A model generated the notes under the pieces. The model saw nothing but the letters and a program-made list of their open reading frames with translations, ran no database searches and was not told where the DNA came from. 22,474 bases of DNA. Source: Intestinibacter sp. Its GTDB lineage: Bacteria > Bacillota > Clostridia > Peptostreptococcales > Peptostreptococcaceae. This document shows positions 8,238 through 15,305 of this stretch, piece by piece; position 1 is the stretch's first letter, and every line of letters starts with the position of its first letter. Made by a program: the position numbers and the translations under genes. The stretch spans positions 1 through 22,474 of the forward strand of contig NZ_JALEXO010000002.1 in NCBI RefSeq assembly GCF_022780145.1, given 5' to 3'.

Positions 8238-9560
8238 TTATGATATTTGTGTATCAGTAGCATCTAATTTATCAGGCTCTTTATCTTTACTAGCTGTTAC
8301 AAAATTAGTAATTAAAGCAACTATTAAAACTGGTAATATCCAATTTAATCCTATTTCTGATAGAGGTAAGCTTTGTACAAATCCTACCTTCATAACATTC
8401 ATTACTCCAAATAAAGCAGCTACTATTGATGATATATTAAATACTGCATTGCTTTTTATTTTATCACTTATTAATGTTAATACTATTAATGTTACTGCTG
8501 CAGGATATATTATGTCTAGTAGAGGTCCTGCAACCATTATTATAGTACTTACACCCATAGTAGATATAATAGTAGATATGATGCAAATAGCTACTACTAA
8601 AACTTTATAGTTTAATCTTCCACCTGAGATTTCTTCATAAAATCCTGCTGCTACTGAAGTTAATCCAACTGAAGTAGTAAGACAAGCAAAGAAAACTATT
8701 ATCGCCAACAATACTTTTCCAAAATTACCCATTATCAAATAAGTTAATGTTGTAAGTAACCCAGTTTGACCTAAATTTACATTTAAAGTTGTTGACGCTG
8801 TAGCACCTATGTAGCATAAGCCTCCATATACTAATATTAAAAATAATGCTGCAACTACATTAGATTTAACTAATATTTTACGTTTTTCTTTTTTATCAGT
8901 ATATCCTTTAGAAAGTATTGATCCCATTACAAGTGATGCAAGTGCAACTGCCCCTAATGCATCCATAGTTTGATAACCTTGAGCTAATCCTTCTCCAAAC
9001 ACACTACCTGATATAGCTGGAGTTTGACTCATATCTCCTATAGGACTAATTATTCCTTTTATTATTAATATAGCTAATGCGATTAATAATATTGGTGTGA
9101 ATACTTTTCCTATAACATCGATTACTTTAGATTTAGTAATTGTGAATGCTAAAGTAATCCCAAAGAATATAATTGAAAATACTAAAGGATTAAAGCTTGG
9201 AAATAATGGAAGCACACTTATTTCGAAAGTTATAGCTCCAGTTCTAGGTATAGCAACTGCTGGTCCTATACATGTAATCATAATTATTCCTAATAATAAT
9301 CCTAATCTCTTATCTACTCTAGACGCTATAGATATGGCACCGTTTTCCTCATAGTTATGATTTAGAGATGTCATAATTCCAGATACACCTAATATTATAT
9401 CTGCTAGTACATATCCTAAAAATCCAACCATCCAAGCAGAGCCTGTTAGAAATCCTAAGAATGGTGGAAATATTAAATTTCCTGCACCAAATAGCATTGA
9501 AAAAATTGCAAATCCAATTACCATAAAATCCATTTTACTTTTTTCGTTTAAATTATTCAA
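8238..9560 (-). CDS. brnQ: Branched-chain amino acid carrier, BrnQ/LIVCS family
   Basis: This 440-residue integral membrane protein should import Leu, Ile and Val by cation symport. Family landmarks are IGFAIFSMLFGAGNLIFPPFLG near the N-terminus, IGPAVAIPRTGAITFEISVLP (residues about 98-118), the QGYQTMDALGAVALASLV segment, and about twelve hydrophobic spans. Length is normal. The start is a TTG (9560) with AGGGGG nine bases upstream; the next internal ATG is at codon 10. It is monocistronic and preceded by more than 600 bases without genes. No T-box or other known amino acid leader was found, so its control is not evident. In Stickland fermenters this carrier feeds branched-chain amino acid fermentation and CodY co-effectors. 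Confidence 0.94.
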   Translation of the reverse strand: MNNLNEKSKMDFMVIGFAIFSMLFGAGNLIFPPFLGFLTGSAWMVGFLGYVLADIILGVSGIMTSLNHNYEENGAISIASRVDKRLGLLLGIIMITCIGPAVAIPRTGAITFEISVLPLFPSFNPLVFSIIFFGITLAFTITKSKVIDVIGKVFTPILLIALAILIIKGIISPIGDMSQTPAISGSVFGEGLAQGYQTMDALGAVALASLVMGSILSKGYTDKKEKRKILVKSNVVAALFLILVYGGLCYIGATASTTLNVNLGQTGLLTTLTYLIMGNFGKVLLAIIVFFACLTTSVGLTSVAAGFYEEISGGRLNYKVLVVAICIISTIISTMGVSTIIMVAGPLLDIIYPAAVTLIVLTLISDKIKSNAVFNISSIVAALFGVMNVMKVGFVQSLPLSEIGLNWILPVLIVALITNFVTASKDKEPDKLDATDTQIS

Positions 9561-10072
9561 ATCCTTGATCCCCCTATTTTTAATATATAATTTTTCATAT
9601 ATTTATATTTCCCATACAATTAAAGCCTTTTCATTTCCCTATTTCTTTGTTAATATATTAACCGCATAAATCTTAATATTAAAATAATAAATATAATATT
9701 AAAACTGTTTGCATTTGAACTGTTCTATTTAAAGATTATCATACTGATATATTTTTTTCAATATTTAGGTATTTACTATTTATTTTTTAAGTTTATACCG
9801 ATTTATAATATATTTTTATTTATTTTTTATACTTAAATCTTTATTTATTTTTGTAATTTATCAATTAATATTATTTTTTTAAATAAATTAAATTATTACA
9901 ATTTTTTAAATATTTTTCAAAATAATGAAAATATAAATTTACGGTTTATTTTTTCAGAATAATTTCAATTTTTTATTTTCTTATTTTATTGATAAAAAAT
10001 AGACATTTTGATTTATTTTTTTAAATCTAATTATAAAATTTTAATAATAAACTTATTTATATAATAAAATAA
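9561..10072. other. Long, extremely AT-rich intergenic region upstream of brnQ
   Basis: No reading frame, RNA gene or known riboswitch could be supported here. The base composition is more AT-biased than the rest of the window, with many A and T runs between about 9770 and 10060. Two copies of AACTGTT (9703-9709 and 9718-9724) occur with a 15-base period. On the minus strand a weak promoter-like TTGAAA / TAATCT pair, 17 bases apart, lies just upstream of these repeats. It may be brnQ regulatory DNA, but nothing is decisive. Confidence 0.5.
9703..9724. repeat. Short direct repeat AACTGTT x2 upstream of brnQ
   Basis: Two identical 7-base copies separated by 8 bases lie about 145-160 bases upstream of the brnQ start. 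The spacing could suit a regulator binding one face of the helix, but chance is possible in such AT-rich DNA. Confidence 0.3.
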
Positions 10073-10110
10073 CTGATTTCCATAATATCAATCGATATCA
10101 TAAAAATCAG
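10060..10110 (-). terminator. Intrinsic terminator downstream of the PHP phosphatase gene
   Basis: On the minus strand CTGATTT, a second helix ATGATATC/GATATTAT and AAATCAG form a two-part stem (10073-10110), followed by TTATTTTATT. A weaker hairpin at 10145-10167 (ACCCATAT/ATATGAGT) lies closer to the stop codon and could act as well. Confidence 0.65.
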
Positions 10111-10193
10111 CTATTTTTGCACGTTATAAATTTTAATAAATGATACTCATATAAAAAACATATGGGTTATAAATCGCCATTTTTCTATATAAT

Positions 10194-10976
10194 TTATATA
10201 TTTATTTCGTATTTATCTATATATTTTGCACTATGTGAGTCTGAGCCTAAAACTACTTTTATGTTGTGTTTTTTAACTAATTCAGCTAAATATCCACTTA
10301 TATATGTTTCCCCACAATCTTCTTTAAACTGTCCAGCTACATTGTAATCTAATTCGTATCCTTTTTCACTTATTAATTCTACTAATTCTTTCAATCTTTG
10401 ATTTTTAGAGTAGTCATATGGATATTTTTTATTGTATTTTCTAACTAGATTTAAATGTCCTATTCTCTTTGGTTTATATGCACCTAAATCACTGTTTACT
10501 GCCTTTATAAGCGTTTCATAGTAAAGATTATAGACAGCCTCCACTGAGCCTAAGAGATCTATAAGCTTTTCAAATTCTTCACTACTAAAATCCATACAGT
10601 AGTATTTATCTTTTATTTTTACCATATGCACTGATAAAACACTATCCTCTAACTGTGCACCGTATTTATTCAGTAAATCCCTTATACCATCCTCAAAGCC
10701 TTCTATATAATCTACTTCTGCCCCTACATTTATTTTTATTTTATCCTTGTATTTATTTTTTACCTCATTTACATCCTTCAAATAGTCCTCCATTTGGCTT
10801 AATTTTATTGAGCTATCATCATCTGGCGCTGGATCCTTGAAGCCATCTGGAAGTGGAAAATGCTCTGTAAATGATATTTCATCAAGACCTACCTCTATAC
10901 TTTTTTTCACATAATCATCAAAAGTATCATTTGTGCCATGAGGACAATATGGTGTATGTATGTGCCCGTCTTTCAT
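10194..10976 (-). CDS. PHP-domain phosphatase, histidinol-phosphatase (HisJ/HisK) type
   Basis: This 260-residue protein has the PHP metal-binding pattern of HisK-type histidinol-phosphatases. Visible ligands are HIH (H5, H7), the TEH pair (E38, H39), E87 in VGAEVDY, H117 in SVHMV, H174 in GHLNLV, and D246/H248 in GSDSHSA. The family hydrolyses L-histidinol phosphate in histidine synthesis, using several metal ions. No other his genes are nearby, so a different phosphoester substrate is possible. The frame is open to a TTG at 10991, but the Shine-Dalgarno GGAGGAG sits directly on that codon; ATG at 10976, six bases after it, is the better start. It is monocistronic between two terminators. 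Confidence 0.85.
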   Translation of the reverse strand: MKDGHIHTPYCPHGTNDTFDDYVKKSIEVGLDEISFTEHFPLPDGFKDPAPDDDSSIKLSQMEDYLKDVNEVKNKYKDKIKINVGAEVDYIEGFEDGIRDLLNKYGAQLEDSVLSVHMVKIKDKYYCMDFSSEEFEKLIDLLGSVEAVYNLYYETLIKAVNSDLGAYKPKRIGHLNLVRKYNKKYPYDYSKNQRLKELVELISEKGYELDYNVAGQFKEDCGETYISGYLAELVKKHNIKVVLGSDSHSAKYIDKYEINI

Positions 10977-11080
10977 GCTGTACTCCTCCAATTCATATTA
11001 GTTTTGTTTATTACATTCTACCACTTTGAATTCTAATTAGCGAACCTTTTCGCTTATTAAAAGCATTATATATTGACAAA

Positions 11081-11118
11081 AAAAAGAAGTGATATAAAAA
11101 TAAATTCATATCACTCCT
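11081..11118 (-). terminator. Strong terminator after the CooJ-like gene
   Basis: On the minus strand AGGAGTGATAT pairs with ATATCACTTCT (11 bp, one G-U pair), followed by a run of eight U. It closes the cooT-DUF3842-CooJ-like operon about 11 bases after the last stop codon. Confidence 0.9.
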
Positions 11119-11129
11119 ATTTATAATCA

Positions 11130-11531
11130 TTACATATGTTTTTTAGCTTCTACTAACATTTCATTAGCTTTTTGCATATATTCGATTGCTTTTTCTATGC
11201 ATTCAGCTGTTTCAGTTTTACCCATAGCTTTAGCTTTTTCTACCCATTCTTGGAATCCTTCTTCATGAGATTGATTGTGGTTTACCCAATGAACTAGTAG
11301 TATATTTAAAGTTTTTTCATCTTTATTTTCTACTTCTCCGTGATCATGGCCGCATCCACATCCACAATCATGAGTATGTTCATGGTCGTGACCATGTTCA
11401 TGGCTATGGCTATGTGAATGTTCACAACCATCTCCGTGACTATGAGTATGTGTATGTTCGTGATCGTGGTCATGTCCGCATCCGCATCCATGATCGTGAT
11501 GGTATCTTACTACGTCTTTATTGAATATCAT
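11130..11531 (-). CDS. CooJ-like histidine-rich nickel-binding protein (reverse domain order)
   Basis: This 133-residue soluble protein has three parts: a short N-terminus; a metal-binding stretch at residues 11-64 with 21 histidines and 6 cysteines in H-x-H, CGCG and CGCGC patterns; and a C-terminal helical part (about 72-133) beginning with HWVNHNQSH at 81-89. That motif fits exactly the H(W/F)x2Hx3H nickel site described for CooJ, the CODH accessory protein of Rhodospirillum rubrum. In CooJ the motif is N-terminal and the His tail C-terminal; here the order is reversed. Together with the CooT gene in the same operon this suggests nickel storage or delivery for CODH/ACS. General zinc or cobalt binding is the alternative. 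The frame opens at a TTG (11546) within the GGAGG signal; ATG at 11531 is preferred. Confidence 0.8.
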   Translation of the reverse strand: MIFNKDVVRYHHDHGCGCGHDHDHEHTHTHSHGDGCEHSHSHSHEHGHDHEHTHDCGCGCGHDHGEVENKDEKTLNILLVHWVNHNQSHEEGFQEWVEKAKAMGKTETAECIEKAIEYMQKANEMLVEAKKHM

Positions 11532-11546
11532 TTTATTTTCCTCCAA

Positions 11547-11963
11547 TTATTTTATGTTAAATTCTTTTTTGATTACCTTTATTGTATCCTTTATCAATAA
11601 AGATAATGGTTTGTTCTCTACCCCTACTAAAGAAAAATTTTCTGGCATAATCGGTAATAATATTTTTAAAGCTTCACTATCACATATAGCTTCACTAATT
11701 CTGCCAGTAACCTCTCCCATCATTGCATTTGGCATAGTTACAGCAATTGGGGCAACTATTATATTAGCCTTTTTAGATGATACTACAATGGCGTTTTCTC
11801 CAGTAGCGCCCTTGTTAGCATGGGATTTCATCATTGCGCTAGTTGCAATTGAATTTGTACCCAAAGCATATATCTCAATATATGTAGGCAATTCATCCCT
11901 TAAAGCTGATATAATTTGGGCACCTATTCCTCCACCCATTCCATCTATAACTGCTATTATCAT
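11547..11963 (-). CDS. DUF3842 family protein, function unknown
   Basis: This 138-residue protein begins IIAVIDGMGGGIGAQII, a beta strand-glycine loop-helix pattern like a nucleotide-binding Rossmann fold. EIYALGTNSIATSAMMKSHANKG, VVSSKKANIIVAPIAVTMPNAMMGE (60-84) and a C-terminal LVGVENKPLSLLI follow. The pattern matches DUF3842, for which I know no established function. It is the middle gene of a three-gene operon, 65 bases after the CooT-like gene and 15 bases before the CooJ-like gene, whose ribosome binding site starts at its stop codon. This tight placement suggests a role in nickel handling or CODH/ACS maturation, possibly as a nucleotide-dependent factor, but no NTPase motif such as GxxxxGKS is present. 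GAGGT stands seven bases before the ATG. Confidence 0.85.
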   Translation of the reverse strand: MIIAVIDGMGGGIGAQIISALRDELPTYIEIYALGTNSIATSAMMKSHANKGATGENAIVVSSKKANIIVAPIAVTMPNAMMGEVTGRISEAICDSEALKILLPIMPENFSLVGVENKPLSLLIKDTIKVIKKEFNIK

Positions 11964-12028
11964 GCGCTATACCTCATATTGATATTTTTTATCTAATACA
12001 AATTTAATAATTTTACAATAAATTTTTA

Positions 12029-12220
12029 TTAGTCTTGAGCTAATATTATTTTGTGATCCATTAATTTAATTTCTTTTATGTATCCGTCTAATATTTTTTC
12101 TTCTCCTAATAAATCTGTTAGATATACTTTTCCATTAACAGGATTTACATTAACTACATTTTCCATAACTCTTGTTAATTCATTATTTTTCCCTAAAACG
12201 AATGCTGCTGATTCACACAT
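12029..12220 (-). CDS. cooT: CooT family nickel-binding protein
   Basis: This 63-residue protein starts MCESAAFVLG and ends with the family pattern DGYIKEIKLMDHKIIL. CooT proteins are small dimers that bind one nickel ion through Cys2 and take part in CODH active-site maturation in Rhodospirillum rubrum. Cys2 lies directly after the start methionine here, which also supports ATG at 12220 over the GTG three codons upstream; that GTG touches the AGGAGGG signal. It is the first gene of an operon with the DUF3842 and CooJ-like genes, and lies next to the acs cluster. Related small proteins occur in organisms without CODH, so the nickel role is inferred from Cys2 and context. Confidence 0.85.
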   Translation of the reverse strand: MCESAAFVLGKNNELTRVMENVVNVNPVNGKVYLTDLLGEEKILDGYIKEIKLMDHKIILAQD

Positions 12221-12265
12221 ATAAATCACCCTCCTATTAAATCTTTTAAAGCGATTTTTAAAAAA

Positions 12266-12308
12266 TCAAAAAAAGGTCTCTAAGGTATTACAATACCATA
12301 GAAACCTT
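12266..12308 (-). terminator. Intrinsic terminator/attenuator in the cooT leader
   Basis: On the minus strand arms AAGGTTTCTATGGTATT (12292-12308) and AATACCTTAGAGACCTT (12273-12289) pair over 17 positions with one G-U and one mismatch, followed by seven U. It lies between the cooT promoter and the cooT start, so it can end acsV read-through and also attenuate cooT transcription, releasing a leader RNA of roughly 65-75 bases. Confidence 0.85.
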
Positions 12309-12341
12309 CATGATTTCATTACTTAATATTCATCTACCTTT

Positions 12342-12371
12342 AGTATAGCACTCTTATTTATCTAAAGTCAA
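12342..12371 (-). promoter_or_regulatory. Promoter of the cooT-DUF3842-CooJ-like operon
   Basis: The -35 TTGACT (complement of 12366-12371) and -10 TATACT (complement of 12342-12347) are separated by 18 bases. Transcription would begin near 12335, upstream of the leader terminator. The -35 is part of the 3' arm of a long inverted repeat. Confidence 0.75.
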
Positions 12372-12404
12372 ACACAATATTTAAAAAATACTGTATTTGA
12401 CTTT
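12364..12404. repeat. Long inverted repeat overlapping the cooT -35 element
   Basis: Two 19-base arms (12364-12382 and 12386-12404, AAAGTCAAACACAATATTT and its near-exact complement) flank a 3-base centre. Only two positions differ, both of which can form G-U pairs in RNA. There is no U-tract after it on the minus strand, so it is a poor terminator; it could be an operator or an mRNA 3'-end hairpin for acsV. Confidence 0.7.
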
Positions 12405-12424
12405 AATTCTATTTTATTATATAT

Positions 12425-14353
12425 TTACCCCTCTAATATAGCTTTTACACTTGGGAATGCATCTATATTTGTATGAGGTAAGAAGCAACAAGATACAAAT
12501 TCATCCATATATGTTGGATATACACTTAATTCTATGTATGTCATTATACTTGCTATTTCTTCTAGCTTAGCTCTTGCTTCATCACTTAATAATGTTAAAT
12601 AAGATCCTATAAGAGAACTGTTTCCTATGTATTGGAATTTTTCTCTATCTATATCAGGAAGTAATCCTATAAATACAGAGTTTTCTATATTTAAGTTGTT
12701 TCCTATACCACCTGCTATATAAACCTTATCTACACAGTCAAAGTCCATTCCTAAGCTTTCGATTAGTGTAGCTGCACCTGAGTATATAGCACCTTTAGTT
12801 CTTATGAAGTTATCTATATCTACTTCTGTTATAAATAAATCACTGTCTAAGTGTTCGTTGTCTTTTTCAAATGCTAATACATATTCTCCGATATCATTTT
12901 CATCAAATCTGATTCTTTCATTTTGTAGATCTCTATGTATTTTTCCTCTTCTATCGATGATATTTTCTTTAAGCATTTCGCATATTAAATCGATTATACC
13001 AGAACCACATATACCTATTGCAGGTTCATTGTCTATAGTTCTTAATGTTGGTACTAAAGTTTCAGGATCTATATCTACACTGTCTATTGCTCCAGCTGAA
13101 GCTCTCATACCACAACTGATTCCTCCACCTTCAAATGCAGGACCTGCTGAGCATGCACAACTCATCATGAAATCTTGGTTACCGAATACTATTTCTCCAT
13201 TAGTACCTAAGTCTATGAATAAAACATTTTCTTCATTTGCCCATATACCTGCTGCTAATACACCTGCTGTTATATCTCCACCTACATAACTAGCTACGTT
13301 TGGTGATAGGTAAACACCTGCACTTGGATTTATATCTAAACCAACTTCTTTAGCAGTTAATTTTGGTGATTTGAAGAATGGTGGTATAAATGGTTCTAAT
13401 CTTAAGAAATCTGGATATATTCCTAAGAATAAAGTAGCCATTGTTGTGTTTCCTGATGCAACAACACTAACTATGTTGTTTCTCTTTACACCTGATTCTT
13501 TTAATAATTCGTTTATTAACATATTTAAAGTGTCGTCTACTATCGCATTCTTAGCTTTTTCTATGTTGTTTTTCTTAATAGCGTAAACTATTCTGTTTAT
13601 AACATCTGCACCGAATTGAAGTTGTCCATTTCCTGATGCACCTTTTTCTACTACTTCATTAGTTATCATATTAACTAAACATACAACAACTGAAGTTGTA
13701 CCTATATCTATTGCTAAACCGTATAATTCGCCTTCTGTGTTACCTGGTTCAACATCTATTACTTCTAATCTATCATCGAATTCTCTATATGTAATAGTTA
13801 TTTCAAAATTATTTTCTCTAAATGCTTTTGGCATTTTCTTTAGAACTTCTATATCATAAGTCATTTCTTTTCCGAAGTTCATGCTTATGTGTCTTTCTAA
13901 TCTGTCTACATCACTTATATTGTCATCTAGAGTTGGCTCGTCAAGAGTTATACAAGTTTTCTTTATGTTAGTTTCTAAAGTTAAGTCATGAGTTTCAGCT
14001 ATTTCTACAGCTCTGTCAAATAATGCTTTGTCCTTAGCTGAATCTCCACCTTCAACCTTCATACCTCTCATAGCAACATCTAAAGAAGAATTTGTAAGAA
14101 CTTCTATATCTGATATGATTGTTGAACAGCATGCTAATATATATCCATCTGCTTTATCCTCTTCAGTTAAATGAGATGATATCTCTTGTTTAACTTCACC
14201 ATTTAATAGTTTTACTTTACATTTTCCACAGCTTTTACTACCATTACATGGAGCTTCTATATATACATCTGCTCTTCTTGCTACTTCTAGTAAATTATCC
14301 CCTACTTCACATTCTATTGTTTTACCTGATGGTCTAAAAACAACTTTTGCCAT
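12425..14353 (-). CDS. acsV: Reductive activator of the corrinoid iron-sulfur protein (RACo/AcsV, DUF4445)
   Basis: This 642-residue protein uses ATP to drive reduction of inactive Co(II) corrinoid on AcsCD back to Co(I). The N-terminal ferredoxin domain (about 1-80) has C36, C42 and C45 in a C-x5-C-x2-C plant-type 2Fe-2S pattern, with C75 or C76 as the fourth ligand. A linker and middle domain follow. From about residue 210 there is an actin-like ASKHA domain with phosphate loop DIGTTS (216-221), SGNTT, DLGTNGEI and GICGSGIID. Length is as in the characterised Carboxydothermus RACo. GGGGAGG precedes the ATG. It is separated from gcvH by a terminator and has its own cobalamin riboswitch, so it is controlled apart from the acs operon. 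Confidence 0.94.
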   Translation of the reverse strand: MAKVVFRPSGKTIECEVGDNLLEVARRADVYIEAPCNGSKSCGKCKVKLLNGEVKQEISSHLTEEDKADGYILACCSTIISDIEVLTNSSLDVAMRGMKVEGGDSAKDKALFDRAVEIAETHDLTLETNIKKTCITLDEPTLDDNISDVDRLERHISMNFGKEMTYDIEVLKKMPKAFRENNFEITITYREFDDRLEVIDVEPGNTEGELYGLAIDIGTTSVVVCLVNMITNEVVEKGASGNGQLQFGADVINRIVYAIKKNNIEKAKNAIVDDTLNMLINELLKESGVKRNNIVSVVASGNTTMATLFLGIYPDFLRLEPFIPPFFKSPKLTAKEVGLDINPSAGVYLSPNVASYVGGDITAGVLAAGIWANEENVLFIDLGTNGEIVFGNQDFMMSCACSAGPAFEGGGISCGMRASAGAIDSVDIDPETLVPTLRTIDNEPAIGICGSGIIDLICEMLKENIIDRRGKIHRDLQNERIRFDENDIGEYVLAFEKDNEHLDSDLFITEVDIDNFIRTKGAIYSGAATLIESLGMDFDCVDKVYIAGGIGNNLNIENSVFIGLLPDIDREKFQYIGNSSLIGSYLTLLSDEARAKLEEIASIMTYIELSVYPTYMDEFVSCCFLPHTNIDAFPSVKAILEG

Positions 14354-14480
14354 ATTTTATCCTCCCCAAAATATAATATATACATACATTAAATATTCAA
14401 AGTCTCAATATTATTTTATCATATTCAATATGTATAAGTAAAAGAAAGTTTATTATTAACAACATATTTAGAATTTTTTT

Positions 14481-14507
14481 AATAAAAAAAGCCTTCATCT
14501 GAAGACT
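14481..14507 (-). terminator. Expression-platform terminator of the cobalamin riboswitch
   Basis: On the minus strand AGTCTTCA and TGAAGGCT pair (14500-14507 with 14490-14497), followed by seven U. It lies between the riboswitch and acsV, about 130 bases before the acsV start. Confidence 0.78.
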
Positions 14508-14606
14508 CATAATTACAAACTTTTTATTTCATTAAGCTTATATTAATCAATTTTTACAAATAGACTAATCAATTCCTAACCTAATTACAATAATCGTGAA
14601 TAACTC

Positions 14607-14786
14607 CTATCTCCCGAGGTAAAATCACTTTTCATTTAGGCAGGTCTCCTGACTTAACTTCATCCTACTCCCGACCTTCCCGTAAAGTACAGTGGTCCAT
14701 GGTTTCGTCTATATTACAGTAGCGGGAACTGTAAAGGATTTTCACCTTTTTCCCTATTAATTTCAACTAAGAAAACCTAAATTCAT
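14607..14786 (-). promoter_or_regulatory. Cobalamin riboswitch upstream of acsV
   Basis: The minus strand carries the hallmarks of the class in order: an early TTTAGGTTTT, then AGGGAAAAAGGTGAAAATCC, ACAGTTCCCGCTACTGT, GGGAAGGTCGGGAG, and the B12 box GTCAGGAGACCTGCC near 14638-14653. A terminator sits downstream, so the expected logic is that adenosyl- or another cobalamin lowers acsV transcription. Exact outer limits are approximate. No reliable promoter was seen between the acs operon terminator and the aptamer. Confidence 0.93.
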
Positions 14787-14807
14787 ATTAAATTATTATT
14801 AAATAAA

Positions 14808-14847
14808 AAGTATAGCAAAAGCGCGTGCACTCACTTTCGCTATACTT
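14808..14847 (-). terminator. Terminator of the acs operon, after gcvH
   Basis: On the minus strand AAGTATAGCGAAAG and CTTTTGCTATACTT form a 14-bp stem (one G-U pair) with a 12-base loop, followed by TTTTTATTT. It starts about 38 bases after the gcvH stop. Confidence 0.9.
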
Positions 14848-14884
14848 CTTTATTTATTTATCCGAATTAATTGGGTTCAAATTT

Positions 14885-15259
14885 TTATAAAGTAGCTTCG
14901 TATTCTTCAGCTGTTAATAATGTATCATATTCAGCAGGATCAGCAACTTTTATTTTGCATATCCAAGCATCGTATGGAGCTTCATTAACGTATTCTGGTT
15001 CGTCTTCTAATTTATCTTCGTTTATTTCAACTACTTCTCCTGATAATGGAGCGAATAATTCAGAAGCAACTTTTGAAGATTCTATTACACCAAAGTCTAC
15101 GTCTTTAGTTAATTCATCTTCTATTTCTGGCATTTCTACGAATAGAACTTCACCTAATTGATCTTGAGCAAAGTCAGTTACTCCTATATATGCGAATTCC
15201 CCATCTAATTTTGCCCAAGTATGTTTTGGACTATATTTTCTATCGTTTAAAGTTTCCAT
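14885..15259 (-). CDS. gcvH: Glycine cleavage system H protein
   Basis: This 124-residue lipoyl carrier protein has the lipoylation site K63 in GVIESSKVASELFAPLSGEV and the N-terminal YSPKHTWAK typical of GcvH. Length is normal. It moves the aminomethyl group between the P, T and L proteins of the glycine cleavage/synthase system. Here it ends the acs operon, and the operon also has a dihydrolipoamide dehydrogenase at its upstream side. The P and T proteins are not in the window. Placement in the Wood-Ljungdahl operon links methylene-THF metabolism with glycine. AGGGGG stands nine bases before the ATG. Confidence 0.95.
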   Translation of the reverse strand: METLNDRKYSPKHTWAKLDGEFAYIGVTDFAQDQLGEVLFVEMPEIEDELTKDVDFGVIESSKVASELFAPLSGEVVEINEDKLEDEPEYVNEAPYDAWICKIKVADPAEYDTLLTAEEYEATL

Positions 15260-15305
15260 GTGTATTTTCCCCCTATTGTGTTTTCTTTAAAAAATTAATC
15301 TATAA

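Noticed and set aside
11036..11060. Inverted repeat AGCGAA/TTCGCT upstream of the PHP gene as an operator
   Set aside because: Only 6 bp with a 4-base centre and no clear promoter at the right distance; too weak to list as a feature.
11335..11500. Repetitive catg/gtca-like DNA that looks like a tandem repeat or CRISPR
   Set aside because: It is the coding sequence for the His-Asp-Glu-Ser stretch of the CooJ-like protein; there are no regular repeats with unique spacers.
11130..11531. Reading the His-rich gene as part of a zinc transporter (ZIP/CDF His loop)
   Set aside because: The product has no membrane segments and its C-terminal part is a soluble helical domain with the HWx2Hx3H motif.
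12266..12371. A NiCo riboswitch upstream of the nickel genes
   Set aside because: The leader between the promoter and the terminator is only about 65-75 bases and shows none of the four-helix consensus of that class.
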